Origin: Colimorpha sp964483145
GTDB lineage: Bacteria; Bacteroidota; Bacteroidia; Bacteroidales; P3
Assembly: GCA_964483145.1 (NCBI GenBank)
Contig: CAZAAK010000002.1
Coordinates: forward strand, 9,699 to 73,698
Direction of reading: 5' to 3'
Length of the DNA stretch: 64,000 bases
The position numbers and the translations under genes were made by a program. Below the pieces are notes generated by a model. That model was not told the DNA's origin. It searched no databases and saw only the letters and a program-made list of their open reading frames with translations. The stretch's first letter is position 1, and each line of letters starts with the position of its first letter. Shown piece by piece: positions 1 through 8,073 of this stretch.

Positions 1-1
1 C

Positions 2-718
2 TATACCATTCTCGCTGGTACTGCTTTCACCGATGGCAAGGCCAATGATTTCTCCTACGGGCTAACTATCAGCCGCAACTCTCTTGATTCGCCCATCTAT
101 GCTCGAAGCGGCTCCGAAATCTCTGTTTCTGGCTACGTAACCCCTCCATATTCTGCGTTCACTAACAAGGACTATTCCACTCTCAGTGCGCAGGACAAAT
201 ATCGTTGGGTAGAATACTATAAGGTCAACCTTCGTGGGTCTTGGATGCTAAACCTTGTGGGTGATGTGGTGCTCAATGCCCGTGCTCGTTTTGGTTGGCT
301 CGGCTCCTATAACAAAAGTATCGGTACGTCTCCTTTCGGGCGTTATTTCCTTGGTGGCGATGGACTCTCCTCCTGGATGCTTGATGGCCGCGAAGTGGTG
401 CCTTTGCGTGGCTATGAGAACAATTCCCTTAGTCCCGACGACGGTGCTGCAGTTTTTGATCGATACACCCTTGAGGTTCGGCAGCCTATCATTGAGAGCG
501 CCAGTGCCACCATTTGGGTGCTCGGATTCCTTGAAGGTGGCAACGCGTGGAGCGACATTCGAGACTTCCAACCGTTCAATATCTATAACTCTGCCGGTCT
601 CGGGGTCCGTGTTTACATGCCTATGTTTGGCCTCATCGGTGTTGACTGGGGTTATGGATTTGATGGTGCCAATGGCGGTTCCCACTTCCATTTCAGTATT
701 GGACAAAGTATAGACTGA
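2..718 (+). CDS. bamA: BamA-type outer-membrane assembly factor, C-terminal part (5' end outside window)
   Basis: The reading frame is open from base 2 to the TGA at 716-718, so only the last ~238 residues are present. It is the C-terminal half of an Omp85 16-strand barrel, which inserts beta-barrel proteins into the outer membrane. Seen: alternating aromatic/polar strands, the barrel-loop signature around PLRGYENNS (the family V/L-R-G-F/Y motif of loop 6), a FLEGGNAW strand, and a glycine-rich last strand ending GQSID. Two OmpH/Skp chaperone genes follow directly, the usual Bacteroidota order, so the three probably form one envelope-biogenesis operon. The N-terminal POTRA domains are not visible, so a close Omp85 paralogue cannot be excluded. 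Confidence 0.88.
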   Translation, partial: YTILAGTAFTDGKANDFSYGLTISRNSLDSPIYARSGSEISVSGYVTPPYSAFTNKDYSTLSAQDKYRWVEYYKVNLRGSWMLNLVGDVVLNARARFGWLGSYNKSIGTSPFGRYFLGGDGLSSWMLDGREVVPLRGYENNSLSPDDGAAVFDRYTLEVRQPIIESASATIWVLGFLEGGNAWSDIRDFQPFNIYNSAGLGVRVYMPMFGLIGVDWGYGFDGANGGSHFHFSIGQSID

Positions 719-733
719 TCGCACCATATGACC

Positions 734-1348
734 ATGAAAAAACGCTCTCTAGCACTCTTCTTTCTCATGGCATTCTTGTCCACTGTGCAAGCGCAGAAAT
801 ATGCTTGTGTCAATACTGATTATATTATGCGGAGGATGCCAGAGTATAATCAGGCCCTCAGCAAAATTAATAAGTATATTGATGAATGGAAGGGTGAAAT
901 TGAGGTCAAGCAGCAGGAAGTTGATGAGCTTCGCGAGCGTTATCAACAAGAGGCATATCTTTTGCCAGACAATCTCAAGCAACGTCGTCAGGAAGAAATT
1001 CGCAATAAAGAAACAGAACTTCGCAACCTTCAGCGCCAACGTTTTTCTGCTGGTGGCGACCTTGACCAAAAGCGTACAGAACTTATCAAACCTGTGCAAG
1101 ACCGTGTCTACAACACCATTGAACGTATCGCCCATGAGAAGAATTTTGCTTTCGTCTTCGACAAGGCGGCTTCTGCCACGGTGCTCTATGTGGGCGAAAA
1201 ATACGATATTAGCAATCAGGTGCTTGAGTTGATGGGAATCAAGCCCAATTCTGCACTTGAGGCTAGCAATGCCGCGCCCGCTGCCGCCGGTAAATCGGGC
1301 AATAGCCGTGGTGAAGCCCGCGACAACTCTCGTAAGGAAGTCCGTTAA
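734..1348 (+). CDS. OmpH/Skp-family periplasmic chaperone (first copy)
   Basis: Periplasmic holdase of the OmpH/Skp family that would carry unfolded outer-membrane proteins to BamA. About 204 residues: a signal peptide (MKKRSLALFF..., cleavage after VQA), a short strand with the family start YACVNTDYIM, a long charged coiled coil at about residues 40-115, and a closing FAFVFDKA strand typical of the family. An Ala/Ser/Asn/Arg-rich tail of about 35 residues after the core is unusual and absent from the next paralogue. An ATG two codons upstream (728) is an alternative start; 734 gives a standard MKK signal peptide. It lies 15 bp after bamA and 70 bp before the second ompH. Confidence 0.88.
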   Translation: MKKRSLALFFLMAFLSTVQAQKYACVNTDYIMRRMPEYNQALSKINKYIDEWKGEIEVKQQEVDELRERYQQEAYLLPDNLKQRRQEEIRNKETELRNLQRQRFSAGGDLDQKRTELIKPVQDRVYNTIERIAHEKNFAFVFDKAASATVLYVGEKYDISNQVLELMGIKPNSALEASNAAPAAAGKSGNSRGEARDNSRKEVR

Positions 1349-1418
1349 TCCGTTGCACTTTATTTTGGCGAATGCTGAGAAGAATGACTTATAAGAACAA
1401 AACAACATACAAAACAAC

Positions 1419-1931
1419 ATGAAGAAAGGATTTATCGTAGTATTGGTAGCCCTGTTTGCCTTCGGTGGCAATGCTATGGCTCAGAAAAACATCAAACTCG
1501 GTTACATCAACTCCAATGAACTTATGGAGATTATGCCAGGCCGTGACACTGCCATGGCCCAGCTTCAGAAAGATGTTGAAGATGCCCAGGCCGAGTTAGA
1601 GGCCATGGGGAAAGAGTACGAAACCAAAGTCAATGAGTATATGGCCAAGCGTGATCAGCTTTCCGAGCTTATCCGCAAGACTAAGGAAAGTGACCTTCAG
1701 GCCATGAGTGCCCGTATTGAGGAGTTTAGGTCCAATGCAAAAGGACTGCTTGAGAAACGACAGGAAGAATTGCTCAAACCGATTGTTGACCGCGCCAAGG
1801 CTGCCATTGAAGAGGTTGGTAAGGAAAACGGATATACTTACATCTTTGATGCCGGAGTTGGAGCTATTCTCTATTCTCAGGACAGCGATGACATTATGCC
1901 GCTTGTCAAGAAAAAGCTTGGCTTGAAATAA
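1419..1931 (+). CDS. OmpH/Skp-family periplasmic chaperone (second copy)
   Basis: Second OmpH/Skp chaperone, 170 residues. Signal peptide MKKGFIVVLVALFAFGG...AMA, then the typical N-terminal strand IKLGYINSNELMEIMPG, a Lys/Glu-rich coiled coil at about residues 45-110, and a C-terminal YTYIFDAGVGAILY strand. It matches the canonical family length, with no tail, unlike the copy just upstream. Tandem ompH genes behind bamA are normal in Bacteroidota. Both probably act as trimeric jellyfish-like holdases; this is family knowledge, not seen here. Confidence 0.9.
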   Translation: MKKGFIVVLVALFAFGGNAMAQKNIKLGYINSNELMEIMPGRDTAMAQLQKDVEDAQAELEAMGKEYETKVNEYMAKRDQLSELIRKTKESDLQAMSARIEEFRSNAKGLLEKRQEELLKPIVDRAKAAIEEVGKENGYTYIFDAGVGAILYSQDSDDIMPLVKKKLGLK

Positions 1932-2012
1932 TTGATTTTTCTCAAGTTCCCGGCGGTCAGCAGGTCGTATCTTTTTGGGATACTGTCGGTTGGCCGCCGA
2001 AAATTTTTGTCT

Positions 2013-3551
2013 ATGCTAGTCAAAACCTTTGGTAGTGCCATCCATGGAGTTGGTGCTATGCTTGTCACTATTGAAGTGAGTGTCGATAAGGGCGTTGGTT
2101 TTGCCATTGTTGGTCTTCCTGACAATGCTGTCAAGGAAAGTCAGCAACGTATTGCTACCGCTGTTGCCCATTGTGGATTTCATGTGCCAGGGAAAAAAAT
2201 AGTAGTCAACATGGCCCCTGCCGATATTAAAAAGGAAGGTGCGGCCTATGATCTAACTATTGCCATAGGCATTCTTGCAGCTTCTGGAGAGATGCGCGCT
2301 GATGACCTCGGACAATATCTCATCATGGGTGAACTTTCCCTTGACGGTACCCTGCGCCCAATCAAGGGCGTTCTCCCGATTGCCATTGAGGCACGGCGGC
2401 GTAAGTTCAAGGGCATCATTTTGCCGCGCGAAAATGCTCGAGAGGCTGCTATAGTCAACAATCTAGAAGTCTATGGTGCCGCCAATGTCAAGGAGGTTAT
2501 CGACCACCTTAATGGCGAGCAGATGATGCAACCTACGGTGGTCGACACCCGCGCCGAGTTCGCCTCACACCTTAATCAATATGAGTTCGATTTTGCAGAC
2601 GTTAAGGGGCAGGAGGTCCTCAAGCGCGCGTTGGAAATTGCTGCAGCGGGTGGGCACAATGTCATTATGATAGGTCCTCCAGGCTCTGGTAAAACAATGT
2701 TGGCCAAACGTATGCCTTCCATTCTGCCGCCCCTTAGCCTTGAGGAGGCATTGGAAACCACCCAGATTCATAGTGTTGCCGGAAAAATGAGACATCAGGA
2801 CTCTCTCATTGCCGTACGTCCTTTTAGGGCTCCGCACCATACCGTGTCGGACGTTGCTCTAGTAGGCGGTGGCGCCAACCCGCAACCTGGTGAAATAAGT
2901 TTGGCTCACAATGGTGTGCTTTTCCTTGACGAATTGCCAGAGTTCAAGAGGTCTGTCTTGGAAGTTTTAAGGCAACCTATGGAGGAACGTCGGGTTACCG
3001 TATCGAGGGCCAAACTGACTGTCGACTATCCGGCAAGCTTTATGTTGGTGGCTGCCATGAATCCTTGTCCTTGTGGCTATTACAATCATCCTACAATCCA
3101 GTGCACTTGCGCTCCCGGAGCAGTAAAGAAGTATATGAACAAGGTTTCAGGCCCTTTGTTGGACCGCATCGACATACAAGTCGAGGTCATTCCAGTACCT
3201 TTCAGCGAACTGTCTGTCAAGCAGCCGGGTGAGAGTAGTGCTATTATTCGGGAGCGCGTCATAGCAGCCCGTCATATTCAGGAGGATAGGTTCAAGGACT
3301 GCCCGGGCGTTCACTGCAACGCTCAAATGGGTAGCAAACTTTTCCATCGGTATTGTGTTTTGGACAGTGAAAGCCAAGAGATGATGCGTACAGCCATGGA
3401 TCGGCTTGGCCTCTCTGCCCGTGCCTACGACCGCATATTAAAGGTGGCCCGCACCATTGCCGACCTCGCTAATGTTCCAAACATCACTTCCGCACACCTT
3501 GCCGAAGCTCTCACTTTCCGTTCTCTCGACCGCGACAGCTGGGGAAGATAA
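2013..3551 (+). CDS. YifB/ComM-family AAA+ ATPase (Mg-chelatase-like)
   Basis: AAA+ protein of the YifB/ComM family, a hexameric helicase linked in other bacteria to branch migration during natural transformation. Seen in order: an N-terminal ChlI/Lon-S5-like domain (KIVVNMAPADIKKEGAAYDL), Walker A GPPGSGKT, Walker B GVLFLDELPEF, a cysteine cluster NPCPCGYYNHP...CTC, and the Mg_chelatase_C region with YDRILKVARTIADLA. The start is set at ATG 2013 (MLVKTFGSAIHGV), which matches the family N-terminus; the longer frame from 1932 begins immediately after the ompH stop and adds residues that do not look like the family. Length 512 residues, normal. It ends convergently with the next gene. Confidence 0.92.
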   Translation: MLVKTFGSAIHGVGAMLVTIEVSVDKGVGFAIVGLPDNAVKESQQRIATAVAHCGFHVPGKKIVVNMAPADIKKEGAAYDLTIAIGILAASGEMRADDLGQYLIMGELSLDGTLRPIKGVLPIAIEARRRKFKGIILPRENAREAAIVNNLEVYGAANVKEVIDHLNGEQMMQPTVVDTRAEFASHLNQYEFDFADVKGQEVLKRALEIAAAGGHNVIMIGPPGSGKTMLAKRMPSILPPLSLEEALETTQIHSVAGKMRHQDSLIAVRPFRAPHHTVSDVALVGGGANPQPGEISLAHNGVLFLDELPEFKRSVLEVLRQPMEERRVTVSRAKLTVDYPASFMLVAAMNPCPCGYYNHPTIQCTCAPGAVKKYMNKVSGPLLDRIDIQVEVIPVPFSELSVKQPGESSAIIRERVIAARHIQEDRFKDCPGVHCNAQMGSKLFHRYCVLDSESQEMMRTAMDRLGLSARAYDRILKVARTIADLANVPNITSAHLAEALTFRSLDRDSWGR

Positions 3552-3595
3552 ACCTTTTTGAGATCTCCTCTTGATGCCTACAGTTGTTGCTGTAC

Positions 3596-5056
3596 CTAGT
3601 ATTGCAGGAAAAATGGTTTTTCTCCGCTATCTTCTGTCTTGTTCTGCCAAGGTCCGTGGAGTAGGAATCCGCTAGCTGGTGATGGCGTGACGGTGTATTG
3701 CTGGCGTCCTTCAGGGTTGAGTAAAATGAAATGTGGATAGGAAACTACTTGATAGTATTCCAACAGTTTGTAGTTACCATTAAAATGTAGCCACGTCCAA
3801 TTGTAGCGCGAACCCTTTTTGGAGTTTCTGAGGAAGTGGTACATCTTTTGGAATTCACGGTCGCAGCAGATGGTTACGAACTCTACATTCTTGTTGTATG
3901 CGCTATCTTTAAAGTGCGCCATGGTTTCCAGTTCGGCAATGCAGTTGGGGTCGCCCACACGCACGAAGGATATGTAGACCCACTTGCCCTTCAAGGTGTC
4001 CACCGAGACCATCTTTTTGTTCACATCAGGCAGTTCAAAGGTGGGTACTTCAGTGCCTTTTACTTTCTGTCGCAACTTCTCTATGATGCGGTTCGCCAAA
4101 ATCTTATGCTCGGGGAACTTACTCCCGTTTCCAATCAAACTTATCATGCTTATCACTTTGCTAGGCTCGTAGTAATTTGCCTGGTAGAACGATTCCTGCA
4201 AGGCTTGTAACGCCACCAGTTCGCGTACCTGCTCGTTGCGGATAAGTGTGTCTGTGCCAATGGAGTCGAGATAGACACCTGCCTTTAGGTCATTGACCCA
4301 ATGGGCCATCTGCCATATTGGAATTTTGTTGGTGCCTTTGGAAACTGTATTAGCAAAAAGGGTGTAGAAAAACGACATATAGTTGTCGTCGTAGTAAAGG
4401 ATGGGTTGGTCCTTTATGTAGTGGTTGACCATGTGGCTACGACTGTCGAAGTGTAGACTGTACTTGAGACTAGCCAATTGGTACCGTTTGTATCGGTTGA
4501 AAAATTCGTTGCGGGTGTCGGGTGCTTTTCCCCCAACTTCCACTTCCAAGCTGTCGAAATAGCGCTTTTGCGGGCGAAACCGTGCATCAAAGAATATTCG
4601 GTGGCTGTCCAAATAACTTGCCACGACAGATTCATAGTTGGATATCAATCCGTTGAGCTCGTCCTCTGGCATGTTGATAAACTCTAGCGGCAATACTTCG
4701 GGGTCAAGGAAGATATTCTTCTTCTCGTCGATATCCCAATCAAAGCTAGGTACATACACTTCGTAGTCGCGGCCTGGCTCCACAAAGAACGACTGGCTGT
4801 AATTCTCAATCTGTAGAATCATTAGGGTTGGATAGTTGGCATAGGCCTTTAGTTCGAAATTGTGGTTTTCGTTGATTGAGGTTTGGTCTTCTAATTCCTC
4901 AGTTAAGGTGAGCATATCGGTGTAACGATAGAGGTAAACCTTTTTTCCGGCGCCATCCACCACCTCGCCTTGAATGGTGATATTTGTTTGTGCTTCAGCC
5001 AGTCCAACTAAAAGCACAAACAATACAATGGTTATCAATTTTGGGGTATTTCTCAT
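3596..5056 (-). CDS. Secreted thioredoxin-fold protein lacking the N-terminal active-site Cys
   Basis: 486 residues. Signal peptide (MRNTPKLITIVLFVLLVGLAEA), an N-terminal beta domain like the DUF4369-type leader of Bacteroidota TlpA proteins (ITIQGEVVDGAGKKVYLYRY), a long helical middle, and a C-terminal TlpA/AhpC-like thioredoxin domain from about residue 340 (GKWVYISFVRVGDPNC...). Where redox-active relatives have WCxxC, this has VGDPNC: one cysteine at the resolving position and none at the nucleophile position. The cis-Pro motif (VVSYPHF) is kept. It may therefore bind peptides or act through one Cys rather than catalyse disulfide exchange (inference). It has its own promoter and a leader resembling that of recA. 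Confidence 0.8.
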   Translation of the reverse strand: MRNTPKLITIVLFVLLVGLAEAQTNITIQGEVVDGAGKKVYLYRYTDMLTLTEELEDQTSINENHNFELKAYANYPTLMILQIENYSQSFFVEPGRDYEVYVPSFDWDIDEKKNIFLDPEVLPLEFINMPEDELNGLISNYESVVASYLDSHRIFFDARFRPQKRYFDSLEVEVGGKAPDTRNEFFNRYKRYQLASLKYSLHFDSRSHMVNHYIKDQPILYYDDNYMSFFYTLFANTVSKGTNKIPIWQMAHWVNDLKAGVYLDSIGTDTLIRNEQVRELVALQALQESFYQANYYEPSKVISMISLIGNGSKFPEHKILANRIIEKLRQKVKGTEVPTFELPDVNKKMVSVDTLKGKWVYISFVRVGDPNCIAELETMAHFKDSAYNKNVEFVTICCDREFQKMYHFLRNSKKGSRYNWTWLHFNGNYKLLEYYQVVSYPHFILLNPEGRQQYTVTPSPASGFLLHGPWQNKTEDSGEKPFFLQY

Positions 5057-5151
5057 ATCTTCAAACTTATTAATTGCTGAGTGGAAACATCTCGAATCCG
5101 TTAAGTTCGGTCATCTGTGCACCGTTTGGTTACATGCCCACAACTTCATAA

Positions 5152-5273
5152 GTGAGATGGCTTTCCCAATTCGTAGGGGTTCAAAGCCCCATACCAGTAC
5201 ATCAACCGCTCAAGTGACCTTTTTCGACATATCCGTATTGTCATTTTGACGGTGCAAAGATACAAAATATTTC
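5152..5273 (-). promoter_or_regulatory. Promoter and structured leader of the thioredoxin-fold gene, homologous to the recA leader
   Basis: On the minus strand a perfect -7 box TATCTTTG lies at 5255-5262, about 200 nt upstream of the ATG at 5056. The leader contains a small hairpin (GGGG, loop, CCCC at about 5175-5190), flanked by TGGTATG and TACGAATTGG. The same blocks, in the same order, precede recA at 29917-30019: AAAT, TATCTTTGCA, CGTCAAAAT, GGTATG, CGAATTGG, CTCA. I infer a shared leader element; its function is unknown. Confidence 0.55.
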
Positions 5274-5450
5274 TGATACACTAAGCATTTTTCAAGTATG
5301 CGAAATTTCCGGTATAGTGGAGAAACAGATTCGACCGATGGTTTTACACGTTCTGCCTACGGGCTAGAGGATGTCTTCAGATGTTAGCCTGTATTCGACC
5401 TGTTAGGTGTCTCCAATCAGCCAATTAGGTCCTCGTGAGGTAGCACTACG

Positions 5451-5566
5451 GTTGTCTTTTTGTTTACCTTTCTCTTACCTTTCTTTTTCATATTGTTTAG
5501 GTAAGGTAGATAAAAGGTAAATAAAAAGTAAAAGAAAGGTAAACAAAATGTAAACTAAATAACGAA
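5451..5566. repeat. 116-bp palindromic 11-bp-unit element, copy 1
   Basis: Ends GTTGTCT (5451-5457) and TAACGAA (5560-5566). Between them are four left-arm 11-mers (starts 5458, 5469, 5480, 5491), the hinge TAA (5502-5504), and five right-arm 11-mers (starts 5505, 5516, 5527, 5538, 5549). The right-arm units read GGTAGATAAAA, GGTAAATAAAA, AGTAAAAGAAA, GGTAAACAAAA, TGTAAACTAAA. The left units are the reverse-complement type (TTTTGTTTACC and so on). The same plan recurs at 30359 and 43908. The 11-bp register continues to the right up to about 5603. Confidence 0.85.
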
Positions 5567-6171
5567 ATTACTAATACCTTACCCATACTTTACCCTCACC
5601 TCACATAAATCTTTCCCATTACGCTCGAATCATCAAATGCTGTTGTAATACAATATTTTGTAGTTGATGTAAGGATGGCTTATCGGCACTCCGATTGAGT
5701 TGGCCAATAACGGGTTTGGGTAAGGTAAGTGGATCGTGACGTTTGAGGCAAAACTAGGGCATCCACTGGGGATTTTTTGATTGAAGATGGTTGATGTATA
5801 GTTTAAAGATATCGCAGATGGCTGATGCCAAGTATGTGCTCTTTTGTCTCAAGTTTATGCACATGTCCATGCCCAGGACAGTAGTTGACAGATGTCCGGT
5901 GTTGGGATATTGTAGCCTCAGTTGCAAGGCTTTCTGGCATTTTTTTACCTAGTCATGGGGCGCTAAAAGTTGTTGATACTTTCCTGGCCGATGACAGATA
6001 CCGACTGCGCCAGAAAGGGGCATGAACAGAATTTTGGGTTAGTGATATAGTTTCGGTCTATGGTGAGAGTCTTTAAAGGTAATATAAATCAGCCATTTGG
6101 ATGGATATAATTTAGGAAGGTGGGGTAAAAAATCACTACAAATAGCTATTTCTTAGGTGGGGCAAAGAGTG
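5567..6171. other. Gene-poor stretch after repeat copy 1
   Basis: About 600 bp without a convincing gene. It starts with the 11-bp-phased right flank of repeat copy 1, which is homologous to the right flank of copy 2. A minus-strand frame open over 5754-5948 (listed separately) is the only coding-like segment. The rest shows mixed stop codons in all frames. Confidence 0.5.
5754..5948 (-). pseudogene. Possible gene fragment, unrecognised
   Basis: A minus-strand frame of 64 codons between two stops. It carries protein-like composition (LRLQYPNTGHLSTTVLGMD, then LRQKSTYLASAICDIFKLY) but has no start codon at its head, no promoter box and no downstream continuation. I do not recognise a family. 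It may be the remnant of a decayed mobile gene in this gap, or chance. Confidence 0.2.
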
Positions 6172-6341
6172 TACTTTTGCAGCCGGATAGAGAGAGGGAA
6201 ATAGGTGTTGGCTTGAGAGAAAAGCTTTGTGTCAGCCGTAGTGACCGTTTAGAATTTAAAAGGGAGATATCATCTAGAAAGATTAATAACTGGTTAGTAT
6301 GTAGTGTTTTTAGGACTTGCATTGTTTGCAGGTCCTTTTTT
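6172..6341 (+). ncRNA. Candidate small RNA: promoter plus terminator, no ORF
   Basis: A Bacteroidota -7 box TACTTTTG at 6172-6179 is followed ~130 nt later by an intrinsic terminator (6312-6341: 10-bp stem AGGACTTGCA/TGCAGGTCCT with one G-U pair, 5-nt loop, seven T). The predicted transcript of about 155 nt has no plausible ORF; the only frame through it starts inside the -7 box. Internal pairing is possible (GGCT/AGCC around 6209-6237, and AAAGCTTT). It does not match 4.5S RNA, tmRNA or RNase P as I know them; a lineage-specific 6S-like RNA or a regulatory sRNA is possible. Confidence 0.5.
6312..6341 (+). terminator. Intrinsic terminator of the candidate small RNA
   Basis: AGGACTTGCA (6312-6321), loop TTGTT, TGCAGGTCCT (6327-6336), then a run of T to 6341. 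No plus-strand gene precedes it, which is why a small RNA is proposed upstream. Confidence 0.75.
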
Positions 6342-6371
6342 GTATGGTGGGGCATAATTGGTGATAGGGTA

Positions 6372-7391
6372 TTATAGATTTTCAGTAAAATCGCATCCAA
6401 TGTTTTTGCTCGGCTCTTGGGTGATTTGATAGTGTTCGGATATTCTGTCAAGTATAGTTTCAATCTCATCAAGGGATGTGGCGTTTACTAGCGGAATACG
6501 GAACTGCTTGAAATCATGTAGTCCTTTGAAGTATCCGCCATAGTGTTTGCGCATTTCGAATATGGCTGTATGTTCACCTTTGAACTCAATGGCAGCCAAG
6601 AGGTGTTTGTGGCAGACCTGCACCCGTTCTTGAATGGTAACAAGGCGTTCGGGTTCACCTCGAAATAAACGTTGTGTCTGTTCGAAAATCCAAGGGTTGC
6701 CGATGGCACCGCGACCGATAAGGATGCCATCAACGCCATGCCTCTGTTTTGCCTCTACAGCTTGGTTTGGCGTGACGATGTCACCATTGCCGAGGACGGG
6801 AATGTGCATGCGGGGATTGTTTTTCACTTCACCAATGAGGGTCCAATCCGCCGAGCCTTGGTACATTTGTGCCTTGGTACGGCCATGGATACTAAGTGCG
6901 GCAATGCCAATATCTTGCAATCGCTCAGCTAGGTCAACAATCGGTTTATTGTTGGCATCGAAGCCGAGACGTGTCTTGACGGTGACAGGGATGTGCGCGC
7001 GACGGACTACCGCCTTGGTAATATGCAACATTTTGGGAATATCATTGAGGATGCCACTACCAGCACCTTTACCTGCCACTTTGCGGACAGGGCAACCCCA
7101 ATTGATGTCAATAAAGTCGGGATGTTGTGCCTCCACAATGTCAACGCACTTCACCAACTCCTCTTCATGAGCTCCGAAAATCTGAATTCCCAAAGGCCGC
7201 TGGGTGGGGGAGAAGCGCATTTTTCGATAACTCTTTTCGGCCTCGCGGTTGAGGGCTTCGGAAGCGATAAACTCGGTGATAAGCAAATCGGCCCCGAAGC
7301 TTTTGCAGAGTTCGCGGAAGGGAAGGTCGGTGACATCGTCCATAGGCGAAAGTCCAAGGACACAATATTTTCCAAAGTTCAACGTTTTCAT
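6372..7391 (-). CDS. tRNA-dihydrouridine synthase (DusB-like)
   Basis: FMN-dependent enzyme that reduces uridine to dihydrouridine in the tRNA D-loop. 339 residues as a TIM barrel plus C-terminal helical domain. Seen: start of barrel LGLSPMDDVTDLPFR, substrate/FMN region LLITEF, catalytic Cys in INWGCPVRKV, then GKGAGSGIL, HGRTKAQMYQG, GNGDI and the phosphate-binding GILIGRGAIGNPW. The start is placed at ATG 7391 because the promoter box TAACTTTG lies at 7403-7410; a longer frame from 7451 would begin upstream of the transcript. The leader is therefore only about 5-10 nt. Divergent from cdd. Confidence 0.92.
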   Translation of the reverse strand: MKTLNFGKYCVLGLSPMDDVTDLPFRELCKSFGADLLITEFIASEALNREAEKSYRKMRFSPTQRPLGIQIFGAHEEELVKCVDIVEAQHPDFIDINWGCPVRKVAGKGAGSGILNDIPKMLHITKAVVRRAHIPVTVKTRLGFDANNKPIVDLAERLQDIGIAALSIHGRTKAQMYQGSADWTLIGEVKNNPRMHIPVLGNGDIVTPNQAVEAKQRHGVDGILIGRGAIGNPWIFEQTQRLFRGEPERLVTIQERVQVCHKHLLAAIEFKGEHTAIFEMRKHYGGYFKGLHDFKQFRIPLVNATSLDEIETILDRISEHYQITQEPSKNIGCDFTENL

Positions 7392-7402
7392 AAAGGAACG
7401 TG

Positions 7403-7410
7403 CAAAGTTA
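7403..7410 (-). promoter_or_regulatory. -7 box of dus promoter
   Basis: TAACTTTG on the minus strand, 12 nt before the chosen ATG (7391). It decides the start codon of dus. It implies a very short leader. Confidence 0.6.
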
Positions 7411-7440
7411 CGAATAAAAACGGTTTTGATGGAATTTGGT

Positions 7441-7914
7441 ATGGAAAACAAGCAATTGGTGATAGACTATGTTGAGTATAGGTCGTTGCAGGAGATGCCC
7501 GAGGCGGACCGTAGGCTAATGGAGTTAGCTATGGAAGCAACAGGGAGCGCTTATGTGCCTTATTCCCATTTTCGGGTAGGTGCTGCAGTGCGGCTGGCCG
7601 ACGGTACTGTGGTGCAAGGGAGCAATCAAGAAAATATAGCTTATCCGTCTGGACTTTGTGCAGAACGGACCGCTCTGTTCGGCTCTTCTGTCAGGTGCCC
7701 CGACCAAGCGGTGGAGGCCTTGGCTGTGGTGGGCTATCACGAAGGGTCTTTTACTGAGACTTCGCCTTGCGGTGCATGCCGACAGGTGATGTCGGAATAT
7801 GAGATGCGTTACAACAACGAAATAACCATTTTCTGCTATCTTTTAGGAGGTCGAATTCGTAAGGTTTGTGGGGTGAAAAGCTTGCTTCCATTCGCTTTTG
7901 ATGCCGATTTGTAG
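7441..7914 (+). CDS. cdd: Cytidine deaminase
   Basis: Zn-dependent deaminase of cytidine and deoxycytidine in pyrimidine salvage; homotetrameric family of ~130-160 residues, here 157. Seen: YVPYSHFRVGAAV near the N-terminus, substrate-binding NQENIAYPSG, Zn/catalytic CAERTALF (Cys ligand plus catalytic Glu), and the two further Zn cysteines in PCGACRQ. ATG 7441 is chosen (MENKQLVIDYVEYRSL); ATG 7429 adds four residues and is an alternative. The frame runs further upstream, but that part overlaps the divergent dus gene and its promoter. Confidence 0.93.
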   Translation: MENKQLVIDYVEYRSLQEMPEADRRLMELAMEATGSAYVPYSHFRVGAAVRLADGTVVQGSNQENIAYPSGLCAERTALFGSSVRCPDQAVEALAVVGYHEGSFTETSPCGACRQVMSEYEMRYNNEITIFCYLLGGRIRKVCGVKSLLPFAFDADL

Positions 7915-8012
7915 AAAAATTTGTATTAAGACAAAGTGTTGAAAAACACTAGTGTAGTTTATTTTACGGAATATTTTTCGGTGAAAAAGTTTCGTACACT
8001 AAAATTTCTTTG

Positions 8013-8020
8013 TACCTTTG
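8013..8020 (+). promoter_or_regulatory. Promoter of ppiD-like gene
   Basis: TACCTTTG with a TTTC -33 box at 7990-7993, spacing 19 bp, followed by a ~50-nt leader to the ATG at 8074. It fits the Bacteroidota housekeeping consensus. Confidence 0.75.
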
Positions 8021-8073
8021 CACGCTTAAAAAGTGAAATATAACTAGAAACGATAATAAAAACAAATACTTAT

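Noticed and set aside
5451..5566. Repeat copies as CRISPR arrays
   Set aside because: Units are 11 bp with no spacers, are inverted across a hinge, and no cas genes are present.
6146..6472. 108-codon minus-strand frame as a gene
   Set aside because: It overlaps the 3' end of dus and the candidate RNA terminator and has no family resemblance.
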